Source: Mycolicibacterium cosmeticum
Lineage (GTDB): Bacteria; Actinomycetota; Actinomycetes; Mycobacteriales; Mycobacteriaceae
Assembly (NCBI RefSeq): GCF_000613185.1
Contig: NZ_CCBB010000001.1
Coordinates: 186,001-250,000 of the forward strand
Direction of reading: 5' to 3'
DNA length: 64,000 nt
Below the pieces are notes generated by a model. It saw only the letters and a program-made list of their open reading frames with translations. It made no database searches and was not told the origin of the DNA. Below are positions 36,178 to 50,747 of the stretch, in pieces (positions within the stretch are counted from its first letter, which is position 1; every line of letters begins with the position of its first letter). The position numbers and the translations under genes were made by a program.

Positions 36178-37014
36178 ATGGCCGTGTACCACGCTGGTGA
36201 GATCGCCGTACAGCGCCGCATGGGACAACAGCAGATCGCCGATCGGGTCGGCCGGATGGTCCGCGCCGAAATACCCACGGCAGCAGCTGATTTCCTGGTC
36301 CAGCAGCCGATGGCCGTGGTCAGCGCGGTGGACGGCGAAGGCCGGGTGTGGACCGGCGTGATCACCGGTCCGCCCGGCTTCGTGCACGCAGCCGATCCGC
36401 GGACCATCGTGATCGCGGCGTCCCCCGCACCCGGCGATCCCCTGGCCGAGATCCTGACGCGTCCACAGCGGATCGGGATGATCGCCATCGAACCGCAAAC
36501 CCGACGCCGGATGCGGGTCAACGGCACGGCCGTACCGACCGCGGACGGCCTGCGCATCCACACCGATCAGGTGTATTCGAACTGCCCGAAGTACATCACG
36601 CCCAGAACCGTGCCGGGCCTGCGCTCGGGCCCGACGGGTGCGCGGTGGGCGGCGGAGATCGACGCGCACACCCGCGACGTCCTCGGCGCCGCCGACACGT
36701 TCTTCGTCGGGTCGGCGGACACCGACGGCAATGCCGACGCCTCACACCGCGGCGGCGATCCGGGTTTCCTGCACGTCATGTCGCCGACCCGGCTGCGCTG
36801 GCCCGACTACCGCGGCAACTCGATGTTCATGACGCTGGGCAATATCGCCGTCAATCCGCACTGCGGACTGCTGATCCCGAATTGGCAGACCGGCTCGACC
36901 ATCCAGCTGACCGGCACCGCCCGGATCGACTGGGATCACACCGAGGATGCCGCGGCCCAGTGCTGGATCGACCTCACGGTCACCGCGGTCGTCGAGCTGA
37001 GCGGGTCCGGTTAA
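36178..37014 (+). CDS. Pyridoxamine 5'-phosphate oxidase-family flavoprotein
   Basis: 278 aa. A split-barrel flavin fold in two halves, with FLVQQPMAVVSAVDGEGRVWTGVITG, RIGMIAIEPQTRRRMRVNG, the family mark VYSNCPKYITPR, then FFVGSADTDGNADASHRGG and GNSMFMTLGNIAVNPHCGLLI. The NCPKYI phrase sets these apart from true PdxH. It is probably an FMN-binding oxidoreductase acting with the VOC protein. Its TAA and the recN TAA on the other strand share the palindromic TTAA. Confidence 0.85.
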   Translation: MAVYHAGEIAVQRRMGQQQIADRVGRMVRAEIPTAAADFLVQQPMAVVSAVDGEGRVWTGVITGPPGFVHAADPRTIVIAASPAPGDPLAEILTRPQRIGMIAIEPQTRRRMRVNGTAVPTADGLRIHTDQVYSNCPKYITPRTVPGLRSGPTGARWAAEIDAHTRDVLGAADTFFVGSADTDGNADASHRGGDPGFLHVMSPTRLRWPDYRGNSMFMTLGNIAVNPHCGLLIPNWQTGSTIQLTGTARIDWDHTEDAAAQCWIDLTVTAVVELSGSG

Positions 37015-38765
37015 GGGCTACTGCGCTCCTGTTGCGCGGCGTCCAACAGCTCACGTGCGTGCGCCCGACCGGTGTCGGTGTCGCCGAGACCGGCGAGCAT
37101 CCGGGCCAATTCGGCCACCCGGTCATCCTCTTCCAGCCGCACCACCCGGCTGGACTTCGGCCCGCTCTCGACCACCAGGTGGGTGTCGGCGTAGGCGGCC
37201 ACCTGCGGCAGGTGGGTGACGACGATGACCTGGTGGGTACGGGCCAGCCGGGCCAGCCGCCGCCCGATCTGCACCGCGGCACGGCCACCGACACCGGCGT
37301 CGACCTCGTCGAACACCATCGTGGTGCCGGCCGCCGACGCCGCGAGGACCACCTCCAGAGCCAACATCACCCTCGACAGCTCGCCGCCGGAAGCGCTCTT
37401 GGCCAACGGGAGCAGGTCGGTGCCGCGGTGCGCGGCGAAACCGAACTCGACGGCGTCGGCTCCGTCGTGACCGGCGTGCACGACGGTGCCGTTCGGCAGC
37501 GTCAACGGTGCGGAGTCGTCGGCGCGGGCCGGCAGCGGCGACACATTGATCCCGAAATCGGCCCCGCTCATGGCGAGCCCGGCAAGCTCGGCGGTAACCG
37601 CCTTGGCCAGGCCCTTGGCGGCCTTGGTCCTGGCCTTGGTGAGGTCGGCGGCCACCGTGACCAGCTTGGCCTGCAGCTCGTCGACCCTGGCGCGCAACCC
37701 GGCCAGCGCCTCCTCCGAGACGTCGAGCTGGGCCAACCGTTCCCGGGATTCCTTCGCCCAGGCCAGCACACCGTCGATATCGGCGGCATACTTGCGGGTC
37801 AGCCCCCGCAGTTCGGCCTGGCGCGCCAGCTTGCCTTCCAAGGTGCTTGCGTCACTGGGCAATTCGGCAAGATAGTCACCGAGTTCGGTGGAGACGTCAC
37901 CGATCACCGCCACCGCTTCGGCCAGCCGGTCGCCCAGGGTGCGCAACGCCGAATCGTCGGTGCCCTGCAGCGCCGCCTTGGCCTGGGCCACCGCGGCGGC
38001 CGCCGACACCGATTCACCGGCGTCGTCGTCGGGCGCGCCGGCCAGCGCGGCGCGCGCGCCGGCCGCCGCCTCGCGCAGCGCGTCGAGTTCCGAGAGCCGG
38101 CGGATCTCGGCGACCAGCGCGTCGTCCTCACCGGGTTCCGGGGCCACCTCGTCGATCTCGTTGAGCCCGAAGGTCAACCGGTCCGATTCCAGGGCAAGTT
38201 CGCGCGCCCGCTGCGTGCGGTCGATCAGGTCCCGGCGGGCGGACAGCCACTCCTCGCGCACCGCACGATATTTGGCCAGCGGCGTGCTCACGTCGGCGAA
38301 CCGGTCCAGCGCCGCCCGCTGCTCGTCGGGGCGCATCAGCCGCAGCTGATCGTTCTGGCCGTGCAGGGCCAGCAGTTCGTTGGTGAACGAGCTCAGCGAT
38401 TTCGCGGGCACGCTGCGGCCGCCCAGGTACGCCCGTGACGGCCCGTCCCGGCTGACCGACCGGGCCGCGATGACGCTGTCGTCGTCATCGCGTTCGGCCC
38501 CGGACGAATCGAGGATCTCGTCGATCCGGCCGATCACCTCGGACTGCACATCGGTGGTGATGAAGCGCCCTTCGACCACGGCCCGTTCGGCGCCGGTGCG
38601 GACCCGGTTGGCGTCGGCGCGGGCGCCGCCGAGCAGGTGCAGTCCGGTGACCACCATGGTCTTACCGGCGCCGGTCTCCCCGGTGAGCACGGTCAGGCCC
38701 CGGTCGAACTCGGCGGTCGCGGTGCTGATCGCACCCAGCGACTCGATGCGGATCTCGGAGAGCAC
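37011..38765 (-). CDS. recN: DNA repair protein RecN
   Basis: 584 aa from GTG 38763-38765 ([13 protein letters not shown]); the frame extends upstream into nadK on the same strand but is not similar there. Walker A GETGAGKTMVVTGLHLLGG lies at about 29-47, and a long coiled-coil arm is rich in Ala, Glu and Arg. The signature SASGGELSRVMLALEVVL, Walker B TMVFDEVDAGVGGRAAVQIG and VTHLPQVAAYAD complete the SMC-like head. It acts in double-strand break repair. Its start overlaps the nadK stop by one base, in the usual nadK-recN order. Confidence 0.96.
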   Translation of the reverse strand: MLSEIRIESLGAISTATAEFDRGLTVLTGETGAGKTMVVTGLHLLGGARADANRVRTGAERAVVEGRFITTDVQSEVIGRIDEILDSSGAERDDDDSVIAARSVSRDGPSRAYLGGRSVPAKSLSSFTNELLALHGQNDQLRLMRPDEQRAALDRFADVSTPLAKYRAVREEWLSARRDLIDRTQRARELALESDRLTFGLNEIDEVAPEPGEDDALVAEIRRLSELDALREAAAGARAALAGAPDDDAGESVSAAAAVAQAKAALQGTDDSALRTLGDRLAEAVAVIGDVSTELGDYLAELPSDASTLEGKLARQAELRGLTRKYAADIDGVLAWAKESRERLAQLDVSEEALAGLRARVDELQAKLVTVAADLTKARTKAAKGLAKAVTAELAGLAMSGADFGINVSPLPARADDSAPLTLPNGTVVHAGHDGADAVEFGFAAHRGTDLLPLAKSASGGELSRVMLALEVVLAASAAGTTMVFDEVDAGVGGRAAVQIGRRLARLARTHQVIVVTHLPQVAAYADTHLVVESGPKSSRVVRLEEDDRVAELARMLAGLGDTDTGRAHARELLDAAQQERSSP

Positions 38766-39688
38766 TACTGGCCACGCCATCCCGTGACGGGCAGGCGGAA
38801 CTTGCGCACCAGTCGATCGGTGAAGGGCGCGCTGTCCAGCCGGATCCACTTCAGTGAGGTGCCGCAGCGGGTCACCTCCAGGCGTGCACCGGCGGGCACC
38901 ACCATCTCGCGGCGTCCGTCGCAGAACACCATCGCGTCGTGTCCCCCGCCCTCCACTTCGATGGCGATCGCCGCGTCCGGGCTGGTGACCATCGGCCGGG
39001 CGAACAACGCGTGCGCATTGTTGGGCACCACCAGGATCGCCTCCAGGTCCGGCCACAGGATCGGGCCGCCGGCCGAGAAGGCGTATGCCGTCGACCCGGT
39101 GGGCGTCGCGACCAGCACCCCGTCGCAGCCGAAGGAGGACACCGGCCGGCCGTCGACCTCGAGCACGACGCCCAGGACGCCCAACCGCGGCCCCTTCTCC
39201 AAGCTGGCCTCGTTCAGCGCCCAACCGCGGTCCCGGATCTTGCCGCCCTCGCGGACCACCACGTCCAGCGTCATCCGATTCTCGACGCGGTAATTGCGGT
39301 TGATGACGTTCTCCAGAACACTGTCGAGCACCTCGGTCTCGGCTTCGGCCAGGAACCCGATGCGGCCCAGATTGATTCCCAGCACCGGGATCTCGACGTT
39401 GCGCGCGAGCTCGGCCGCCCGCAGGAACGTGCCGTCGCCACCCAGGGCGAGCACCACCTCGCAGCCTTCGGCGGCGCGCTCGTCGGGATCGACGACCTCG
39501 ATGTCGATCCCGAGGGCGCGCATGTCGTCGGGATCGAGGTGCAGCGCACCCCGGTCGACGGCTTCGGCCGTCAGCACCCGCAGCCCGATGCCGTGGTCGC
39601 CGAGCACCTTCTCGACGCGGCGGGCGGTGTCGGTGGCTTCGTCGCGGCCGGTGTGCACGACCACCAGGACGGTGCGTTCGCTGGTCAT
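38765..39688 (-). CDS. nadK: NAD kinase
   Basis: 307 aa. The GGDGT motif ([17 protein letters not shown]), the second site [21 protein letters not shown] and the ending region [14 protein letters not shown] are those of NAD kinase. It makes NADP from NAD with ATP or polyphosphate. ATG 39686-39688 overlaps the tlyA stop as ATGA; orthologue of Rv1695. Confidence 0.96.
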   Translation of the reverse strand: MTSERTVLVVVHTGRDEATDTARRVEKVLGDHGIGLRVLTAEAVDRGALHLDPDDMRALGIDIEVVDPDERAAEGCEVVLALGGDGTFLRAAELARNVEIPVLGINLGRIGFLAEAETEVLDSVLENVINRNYRVENRMTLDVVVREGGKIRDRGWALNEASLEKGPRLGVLGVVLEVDGRPVSSFGCDGVLVATPTGSTAYAFSAGGPILWPDLEAILVVPNNAHALFARPMVTSPDAAIAIEVEGGGHDAMVFCDGRREMVVPAGARLEVTRCGTSLKWIRLDSAPFTDRLVRKFRLPVTGWRGQ

Positions 39689-40491
39689 TGCGGTCCTTCG
39701 TCGATGGCGCGGGCTATCGCGCGCTGGAGTGCGTCACCCTGCAGCGGGTGGTCGGTGGTTGCGCGCAACCAGAGGAAGAACTCGACGTTACCCGACGGGC
39801 CCGGCAGTGGGCTGGCCGTGACATCGACGGTATGCCAATGCAATTCGCCGGCCCGCTGGGCAACTCCGAGCACGGCGTCGGCGCGCAGCGCGGGATCGGA
39901 CACCACCCCGCCGGCGCCCACCCGGTCCTTGCCGACCTCGAATTGCGGTTTCACCATCGGCACGATATCCGCGTCGGCCGACGCGCAGGCGGTCAGCGCG
40001 GGCAGCACGGTCGTCAGTGAGATGAAGGACAGATCGGCGACCACCAGGTCGACGACACCGCCGATGGCTTCGGGCGTCAGCTCCCGCACATTGGTGCGTT
40101 CCAGCACGGCCACCCGGTCGTCGGAGCGCACCGACCAGGCCAACTGGCCGTAACCGACATCGGCGGCGACGACGTGTGCTGCGCCGCGGTCCAGCAGCAC
40201 CTCGGTGAAACCACCGGTTGACGCCCCGGCGTCCAGACAGCGCCGGCCTTGGACGGGAACCCCGAAGGCATCGAGTGCGCCGATCAACTTGTGCGCCCCG
40301 CGGGACACCCAGGTCCGTTCGACGGCGGTGACGGTAAGCGCGGCATCGACCGACACCGCGGTGGCCGGCTTGACGGCAGGCATCCCGTCGATGCGCACCA
40401 AGCCGGCGTCGATCAGCTCGGCCGCCTGCTGGCGCGATCGGGCCAGTCCGCGTCGCACCAGCTCGGCGTCCACCCGTGCCCGCCGTGTCAT
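39685..40491 (-). CDS. tlyA: TlyA-type rRNA 2'-O-methyltransferase
   Basis: 268 aa from ATG 40489-40491 ([20 protein letters not shown]). An S4 domain occupies residues 1-60; an FtsJ-like methyltransferase follows, with [20 protein letters not shown] and [20 protein letters not shown]. The K-D-K-E style catalytic set is plausible (KLIG, ADLSF, MVKPQFE). In M. tuberculosis this enzyme methylates 16S and 23S rRNA, and its loss gives capreomycin resistance. It is five bases downstream of the small gene at 40496. Confidence 0.93.
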   Translation of the reverse strand: MTRRARVDAELVRRGLARSRQQAAELIDAGLVRIDGMPAVKPATAVSVDAALTVTAVERTWVSRGAHKLIGALDAFGVPVQGRRCLDAGASTGGFTEVLLDRGAAHVVAADVGYGQLAWSVRSDDRVAVLERTNVRELTPEAIGGVVDLVVADLSFISLTTVLPALTACASADADIVPMVKPQFEVGKDRVGAGGVVSDPALRADAVLGVAQRAGELHWHTVDVTASPLPGPSGNVEFFLWLRATTDHPLQGDALQRAIARAIDEGPQ

Positions 40492-40495
40492 CGGT

Positions 40496-40699
40496 TCAAT
40501 TCTCCGCGATCGCGTCGCCCTGCAGTATGCCGGAGCCTTCCACCGATTCCAGGGCGCGCACCAGCAGGTCGTGCGCCTGCTCGAGGCGCACGGCGACGGC
40601 CTCGATATCGGCCGGCTCGACATCGCCCGCTGTGGTGTCGGGCAGGCCGGCCAGCAGCTCCTCGATATCGGAGCGGATCTGCTCGGGATCGGTACTCAT
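40496..40699 (-). CDS. Small conserved protein (Rv1693-like)
   Basis: 67 aa, acidic, helical (SDIEELLAGLPD and VAVRLEQAHDLLVRALESVEG). It occupies the position of Rv1693 between the HAD phosphatase and tlyA. Function unknown. The coiled-coil look suggests a protein partner. Confidence 0.75.
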   Translation of the reverse strand: MSTDPEQIRSDIEELLAGLPDTTAGDVEPADIEAVAVRLEQAHDLLVRALESVEGSGILQGDAIAEN

Positions 40700-40726
40700 G
40701 TCAGGAGATCACGCTAGCCGATCCGG

Positions 40727-41731
40727 TCAGCTCAGCAGCGCCCAGCGTTGTAGTGCGGCACGGGCCGTGTCGTCACCTGGCGCGATCTCCAACCGGCCGT
40801 TGGCGCCACCGGCGGCCCACGCGGCGTGCGCCAGGGCGCGCACCACGCTCAGCTCATCGGTGGCCTGCGCGCCGGTCGCCCGGACCGTGAGCCTGGGCCC
40901 GTCACCGTCGACCCGCCAGGCCGGATGCGGTGCGATCCGCAGCGCCTGGCCGTCGGTGTGCAGTGACCGCAGGTCCGGGGCCACGAACACCGGGCGCTGC
41001 GCCGGGACGGCATGCACCATGTCCGCGGCGGTGTTCACGCCGGTGAGCACCATCAGGCTGGGCAGGCCGGCGGCATTGGCGCCTTCGATATCGGTGTCGA
41101 GGCGATCCCCGATCACCAGCGGCGCACCGAAGGTGCCGCGTGCCAGTGCGTCGTTGAGCAGGGTGGGGGCCGGCTTGCCGGCGACCTGGGGTTCCTGGTC
41201 GGTGGCCGATCGCAGCGCCGCGACCATGGAGCCGTTGCCCGGCAGCAGTCCCCGCTCGGACGGTAGCGTGCGGTCGACGTTGGCGGCCACCCAGATGGCG
41301 CCGGCGCGGATGGCCAGCGCGGCCTCGGCCAGATCGCTCCATCCGGTGGACGGGGAATGCCCCTGGACCACCGCGACGGGGTTCTCGGCCACCGTGCGGA
41401 CCGGGCGCAGGCCCACGCCCGCGATCTCGGCGGCCAGCGAGTCGGTCCCGACGATCAGGACGGCAGCCCCGGCCGGCAATTGGGCGGCCAGTAGCCGCGC
41501 CGCGCTCTGGGCGCTGGTGACCACGTCGTCGGCTCCGGCGGCGAAGCCCAATTCGCGCAGATGGGCAGCGACCTCGGCCGCCGAACGGGAGGCGTTGTTG
41601 GTGACGAACAGTGCCCGCGGCCGCACCTCGGCCAGGCTTTCGACCGCTCCGGTGGTGGGTTCGTGACCGCGGAAGACGGTGCCGTCCAAATCCAGGAGCA
41701 GGCAGTCATGCTCCTGTACGAGCGTGGCCAT
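40727..41731 (-). CDS. HAD-IIA phosphatase (glycerol-3-phosphate phosphatase type)
   Basis: 334 aa. HAD motif I LLLDLDGTVFRG, motif II FVTNNASRS, motif III Lys in VAGKPAPTLLNDAL and motif IV LVIGDRLDTDIEGANAAG are all present. The C2-type cap and a C-terminal extension of about 70 residues match Rv1692, shown to be a glycerol-3-phosphate phosphatase that recycles polar heads of glycerophospholipids. It is one base from the TPR gene. Confidence 0.92.
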   Translation of the reverse strand: MATLVQEHDCLLLDLDGTVFRGHEPTTGAVESLAEVRPRALFVTNNASRSAAEVAAHLRELGFAAGADDVVTSAQSAARLLAAQLPAGAAVLIVGTDSLAAEIAGVGLRPVRTVAENPVAVVQGHSPSTGWSDLAEAALAIRAGAIWVAANVDRTLPSERGLLPGNGSMVAALRSATDQEPQVAGKPAPTLLNDALARGTFGAPLVIGDRLDTDIEGANAAGLPSLMVLTGVNTAADMVHAVPAQRPVFVAPDLRSLHTDGQALRIAPHPAWRVDGDGPRLTVRATGAQATDELSVVRALAHAAWAAGGANGRLEIAPGDDTARAALQRWALLS

Positions 41732-41732
41732 C

Positions 41733-42521
41733 TCAGGTCAGCTCGGTGAGGCGCTCTTCGGCGTCGGTGACGCCGTCGACGTCGGCGGCTGCCGCGTTGA
41801 TGAATGCCTGCACCGCGTCCTCGGTCCGGCCCAGCGCCAGCAGCGTCTCGGCGTACGCGTAGTACAGCCGGGCACTGGTCTGCCCGATTCTGGTCGGATC
41901 CAGCGGCGGGCTGGCCAGCACGGCCAGGGCTTGTTCGTGCTGTCCCAGGTCGGAGCGGGCGCCGGCCACCACGATGCGCAGCTCGTCGGCATCGTCACCG
42001 GTGAGCTTTTCGGCTTCGGGGGTGCGGGCCAGTTCGATGGCGCGCTCGGGCCGGCCGACACCGCGTTCGCAGTCGGCGATCAGCGGCAACAGCGAGGACT
42101 TGCTGCCCATCCGGCGGGCGGCGCGCAACTCGGCCAGGGCCTGCGCCCAGTCGCCGCAGTAGTAGGCGGCGATGCCGACGGCCTCTCGGACGGCGGCGAT
42201 GCGTCCGGACCGGGCGCGGGCAGCGCGGGCATGGGCCAGTGCCGCCTCGGGATCGTCCTCGAGCAGTTCACCGGCCGCGACCAGATGCCGCGCCACCACG
42301 TCGGCGGTCGACTTGTCCAGCGTGATCAGCTCACTGCGGATCTCCGGCGACAACTGTTTGGCCTCGATCTCTTTCGGGATCGGCGGGCCGGAGGATCGCC
42401 GGGCGTCACTGTCGGAAGAGTCCTGCGGTGCGTTGGGACGGTCCCGGAAGTTCCGTCGTGGCCCGCCGTCGGTACGACGCGGACGCCGTTCACCGCTGCC
42501 ACCCTGCCTGTCCTGCGCCAC
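41733..42521 (-). CDS. TPR-repeat protein (Rv1691-like)
   Basis: 262 aa. An N-terminal stretch of about 60 residues rich in Arg, Gly and Ser (GGSGERRPRRTDGGPRRNFR) is followed by helical repeats of TPR type: AAGELLEDDPEAALAHARAARARSGRIAAVREAVGIAAYYCGDWAQALAELRAARR and further copies. It is probably a scaffold that may bind RNA or ribosome parts through its basic tail. It starts about 147 bases after the 5S gene end. In M. tuberculosis its upstream neighbours are tyrS and lprJ, not rRNA. Confidence 0.88.
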   Translation of the reverse strand: MAQDRQGGSGERRPRRTDGGPRRNFRDRPNAPQDSSDSDARRSSGPPIPKEIEAKQLSPEIRSELITLDKSTADVVARHLVAAGELLEDDPEAALAHARAARARSGRIAAVREAVGIAAYYCGDWAQALAELRAARRMGSKSSLLPLIADCERGVGRPERAIELARTPEAEKLTGDDADELRIVVAGARSDLGQHEQALAVLASPPLDPTRIGQTSARLYYAYAETLLALGRTEDAVQAFINAAAADVDGVTDAEERLTELT

Positions 42522-42627
42522 GCTGGCCTTCCTGGTCGATCACCTGTCCCGGAAAAGGATAGCCGGGTGCCGGCGAATCGCGACAGTCGCCCGAATTCGC
42601 AGCGACTCGCAAATGGGTCCGGATATA

Positions 42628-42661
42628 GAATTACCCCCCACATAATCGTGGGGGGTAATTC
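42628..42661 (-). terminator. Terminator of the rRNA operon
   Basis: A perfect 13-base-pair hairpin: GAATTACCCCCCA and its reverse complement around CATAATCG. It begins seven bases after the 3' end of 5S on the minus strand. The first arm and the sequence after it are rich in T and A. Confidence 0.92.
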
Positions 42662-42668
42662 TAATGTG

Positions 42669-42783
42669 TGTTCGGCGGTGTCCTACTTTTCCACCCGTGT
42701 GGGTAGTATCATCGGCGCTGGTAGGCTTAGCTTCCGGGTTCGGGATGGGACCGGGCGTTTCCCTGCCGCTATGGCCGCCGTAA
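42669..42783 (-). rRNA. rrf: 5S ribosomal RNA
   Basis: 115 bases on the minus strand, from TTACGGCGGCCATAGCGGCA to the closing GGACACCGCCGAACA. The conserved loop CCCGGTCCCATCCCGAACCC and GAAGCTAAGCC are present; the two ends pair as helix I. Confidence 0.97.
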
Positions 42784-42964
42784 CTCTATTCACTTTTTCA
42801 GTGACCCCCAGTGTTTTGGTGGGGGGAAATCTTTGGTGTTTTGGTGGTGGGGTGCGGGAAACCATTGCTGGTTTCACGTGTCCAAACATGTGGATGTGGT
42901 TGCGAGCGCGGTGTGCGTCATTTCTTTGTTTTCTTACACATTTTTTGTTACCCGCCCGTGGGTG

Positions 42965-48003
<5,039 letters not shown>

Positions 48004-48232
48004 CCCCCCAACCCACAGGCCAGGGCAGAATTCGAATCAGAAAAATCCGATCACAAACAAAAGACACCAAAAACTGGCATCAAAAAAACAAACCATCTCA
48101 TGTGGCAGGAAGACGGGGAGTCCCCCACCAAGATGGCAAAAAACAACAAACAAAAACCACCAAACACACTATTGAGTTCTCAAACAACAGACTTGCTTTG
48201 CCTCTTGTTCCCCGTTTCAGGGCAACCCTGCC

Positions 48233-48261
48233 AGCTTAAACTATCTGCGGCAGCGAGTCAA
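48233..48261 (-). promoter_or_regulatory. rRNA promoter, proximal
   Basis: -35 TTGACT (48256-48261) and -10 TAAGCT (48233-48238) on the minus strand with a 17-base spacer. Downstream leader (48004-48230) carries the TTTGAGAACTCAATAGTGTG block usual for actinobacterial rRNA antitermination, and long A/T tracts. Confidence 0.85.
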
Positions 48262-48297
48262 GATTTTGTCTCTCCGGCTTGCCGGAGCAACTCGACT

Positions 48298-48327
48298 AGA
48301 TTAGGACGACGGCGCTTGCGAAGTCAA
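48298..48327 (-). promoter_or_regulatory. rRNA promoter, distal
   Basis: -35 TTGACT (48322-48327) and -10 TAATCT (48298-48303) on the minus strand with an 18-base spacer. It lies 44 bases after the murA stop codon, so murA read-through may also feed the rRNA operon. A GC hairpin (CTCCGGC/GCCGGAG) follows at about 48272-48288. Confidence 0.85.
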
Positions 48328-48371
48328 ATCCCCTGGTCAGAGGCTTTTGACGGTGGTACGCCCGTCTCAGA

Positions 48372-49625
48372 TCAGCTTACCCGCTCGATCTCCGCGCCCA
48401 GGCTGGCCAGGTTCTCGACGAACAACGGGTAGCCCCGGTCGATGTGGTAGACGTCGTGCACCTCGGTGTCGCCGTCGGCGACGAGGCCGGCGAGCACCAG
48501 GCCCGCCCCGGCCCGGATATCGGACGCCCAGACCGGCGCGCTCGACAACTGCGGCAATCCACGCACCACGGCGTGGTGCCCGTCGGTCCGCGCGTCCGCC
48601 CCCAGCCGGATCATCTCCTCCACGAAGCGGAACCGCGCCTCGAACACGTTCTCGGTGATCATCGAGGTCCCGTCCGCCACGCACGCCAGCCCGATCGCCA
48701 TCGGCTGCAGGTCCGTCGGGAAACCCGGGAACGGCAGGGTCGCGACGTTGACCGCCTTGGGCCGCTCGTACTGCACCACCCGGAAGCCGTTGTCGTGCTG
48801 GGTGACCGTCGCACCCGCGTCGTGCAGCTTGTGCAGCACCAACTGCAGATGCGCGGGATCCACGCCGGTCACCGAGATGTCACCGCGCGTCATCGCCGCG
48901 GCGATCCCCCAGGTCGCGGCGACGATGCGGTCACCGATGACCCGGTGTTCGGTCGGATAGAGCCGGTCGACGCCGGTGATGGTCAAAGTGGACGAGCCGG
49001 CGCCCTGCACCTGAGCACCCATCTGGTTGAGCATGTCGCACAGATCCACCACATCGGGCTCACGCGCGACGTTGTGGATCGTCGTCACACCCTCGGCCAG
49101 CACCGCGGCCATCAGGATGTTCTCGGTGGCGCCGACGGACGGGAACTCCAGCTGGATCTCGGCGCCCCGCAGATGGTCCGCCTCGGCCACCACGCAGCCG
49201 TGCTCGATATTGCAGCGCGCACCGAGTTGGCGCAGCCCCGACTGGTGCATGTCCAGCGGCCGGGAACCGATCGCGTCGCCACCGGGCAACGCCACCTTCG
49301 CCCGCTTACCGCGCCCCACCAACGGACCGAGCACACATACCGAGGCACGGAACTGTCTGACTGCGGCGAAATCGGCGTCGTATTTCGGCTCGTCCGGAGA
49401 CGTGATCCGGACGGTGGAACCGTCCAGTTCGACCGTCGCTCCCAGCCCTCGGAGCACCTCCGCCATCAACGGCACATCCAGGATGTCCGGACAGTTCGTG
49501 ATGGTGCTGGTGCCCTCGGCCAGCAGCGCGGCTGCCATCAACTTGAGGACGCTGTTCTTGGCTCCCCCGACCGCGACTTCGCCTGATAACCGGTTTCCAC
49601 CGGTCACCACGAAACGCTCGCTCAC
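48372..49625 (-). CDS. murA: UDP-N-acetylglucosamine 1-carboxyvinyltransferase
   Basis: 417 aa from GTG 49623-49625 ([17 protein letters not shown]); the frame upstream is not similar to the family. It has the family lysine region [17 protein letters not shown] and the loop [31 protein letters not shown]. In most bacteria the catalytic loop reads GGC; here Asp replaces that Cys, as in M. tuberculosis MurA, which makes the enzyme insensitive to fosfomycin. It catalyses the first committed step of peptidoglycan synthesis. The gene lies directly upstream of the rRNA promoters and is divergent from the adenosyltransferase gene. Confidence 0.97.
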   Translation of the reverse strand: MSERFVVTGGNRLSGEVAVGGAKNSVLKLMAAALLAEGTSTITNCPDILDVPLMAEVLRGLGATVELDGSTVRITSPDEPKYDADFAAVRQFRASVCVLGPLVGRGKRAKVALPGGDAIGSRPLDMHQSGLRQLGARCNIEHGCVVAEADHLRGAEIQLEFPSVGATENILMAAVLAEGVTTIHNVAREPDVVDLCDMLNQMGAQVQGAGSSTLTITGVDRLYPTEHRVIGDRIVAATWGIAAAMTRGDISVTGVDPAHLQLVLHKLHDAGATVTQHDNGFRVVQYERPKAVNVATLPFPGFPTDLQPMAIGLACVADGTSMITENVFEARFRFVEEMIRLGADARTDGHHAVVRGLPQLSSAPVWASDIRAGAGLVLAGLVADGDTEVHDVYHIDRGYPLFVENLASLGAEIERVS

Positions 49626-49708
49626 GCGGGTCAGTGTAAGCAGACGGCGGGCCAGATTCAGAACGCCTGGCCAGGTTGCAATGCCGCTGTGACCGGTACC
49701 GTTCAACT

Positions 49709-50299
49709 ATGGCCGTGCACCTGACCCGCATTTATACCCGGACCGGTGACGACGGGAGCACCGGACTGAGTGATTTCAGTCGCGTCTCCAAGAACGACGC
49801 GCGATTGCAGGCCTACGCCGACTGCGACGAGGCCAATGCCGCCATCGGCGTGGCCATCGCGCTCGGCAACCCGGACCCCGCGCTCGGCGGGGTTCTCCGC
49901 CAGATCCAGAACGATCTCTTCGACGCCGGCGCCGATCTGTCCACGCCGGTTGCCGAGAATCCGCAGTACCCGCCGCTGCGCATCTCGCAGGACTACATCG
50001 ATCGCCTGGAAACGTGGTGCGATCAGTTCAACGAAAGCCTGGCACCGCTGAATTCGTTCATCCTGCCGGGCGGGACCGCGCTCTCGGCCCTGCTGCACGT
50101 CGCCCGCACGGTGACGCGGCGCGCCGAGCGGTCGGCCTGGGCGGCGGTCGATCAGTACGGCGACCTGGTGAGCGTGCTGCCGGCGAAATACCTCAACCGG
50201 CTCTCGGATCTGCTGTTCATCCTGTCGCGGGTGGCCAATCCGGACGGTGACGTGCTGTGGCAGCCCGGTGGTGGGAAGAAGGACGACGCCGGCGCCTGA
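49709..50299 (+). CDS. PduO-type ATP:cob(I)alamin adenosyltransferase
   Basis: 196 aa from ATG 49709 (MAVHLTRIYTRTGDDGSTGL). The ATP loop TRTGDDGSTGLSDFSRV, the subunit-interface YADCDEANAAIGVAIAL, ILPGGTALSALLHVARTVTRRAERSAW and LNRLSDLLFILSR are diagnostic. It makes adenosylcobalamin, the cofactor of methylmalonyl-CoA mutase. Orthologue of Rv1314c, here convergent with the DUF2550 gene as usual. The 83-base gap to murA leaves no room for a cobalamin riboswitch. Confidence 0.94.
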   Translation: MAVHLTRIYTRTGDDGSTGLSDFSRVSKNDARLQAYADCDEANAAIGVAIALGNPDPALGGVLRQIQNDLFDAGADLSTPVAENPQYPPLRISQDYIDRLETWCDQFNESLAPLNSFILPGGTALSALLHVARTVTRRAERSAWAAVDQYGDLVSVLPAKYLNRLSDLLFILSRVANPDGDVLWQPGGGKKDDAGA

Positions 50300-50734
50300 T
50301 CAGCCGGTGCGCCGCCGCGAACGGCGCGACGGGCGAGACTCCACCCACGAGGTGAACGCGGTCAGCGCACCCCGGTCGAGGGCCACCTCGTAGCCGTGGC
50401 CGGAATCGCGCAGTTCCAAGATCACGATCTCGCGGGTCATGATGTCGAACTCGTCCCCGCGGGGTGAACGACGGCCCACCACCTCCAGCGCCAGCCGGCT
50501 CAACCGCCGGTCGGGCCACCAGCGGATGCTCGAGAGCCGGTAGAAACCGGCTTCGCCGCCCCGATAACGCATCACACCGTGCCGCCAACCCTGGCCGCCG
50601 GCCGCGGGGTAGTCACGCAGGATCGCCGCGGTGCCGCCGACCTGACGCAGCTTCCACAACCGGTACACCAGCGCGACGACGGCCACCGCCAAGACGCCGA
50701 TGAGCGCGACCATGATCCACATGACCGCGCTCAT
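50300..50734 (-). CDS. DUF2550 membrane protein (Rv1312-like)
   Basis: 144 aa from ATG 50732-50734. One N-terminal TM helix (MSAVMWIMVALIGVLAVAVVALVYRLWKLRQ) and a basic cytoplasmic domain with WRHGVMRYRGGEAGFYRLSSIRWWPDRRLSRLALEVVGRRSP. The family is restricted to actinobacteria and nearly always follows atpC. Function unknown; its place suggests a link to the ATP synthase or membrane energetics. Its start is 13 bases after the atpC stop. Confidence 0.88.
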   Translation of the reverse strand: MSAVMWIMVALIGVLAVAVVALVYRLWKLRQVGGTAAILRDYPAAGGQGWRHGVMRYRGGEAGFYRLSSIRWWPDRRLSRLALEVVGRRSPRGDEFDIMTREIVILELRDSGHGYEVALDRGALTAFTSWVESRPSRRSRRRTG

Positions 50735-50747
50735 CGACAGGGAACCT

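Noticed and set aside
36348..38438. Long plus-strand frame (696 codons) across the flavoprotein end and recN
   Set aside because: It is antisense to recN, rich in Arg, Gly and His, with no family pattern; a by-product of high GC in the third codon position of the true gene.
49626..49708. Possible cobalamin riboswitch before the adenosyltransferase
   Set aside because: The gap to the divergent murA gene is only 83 bases, too short for a B12 riboswitch.
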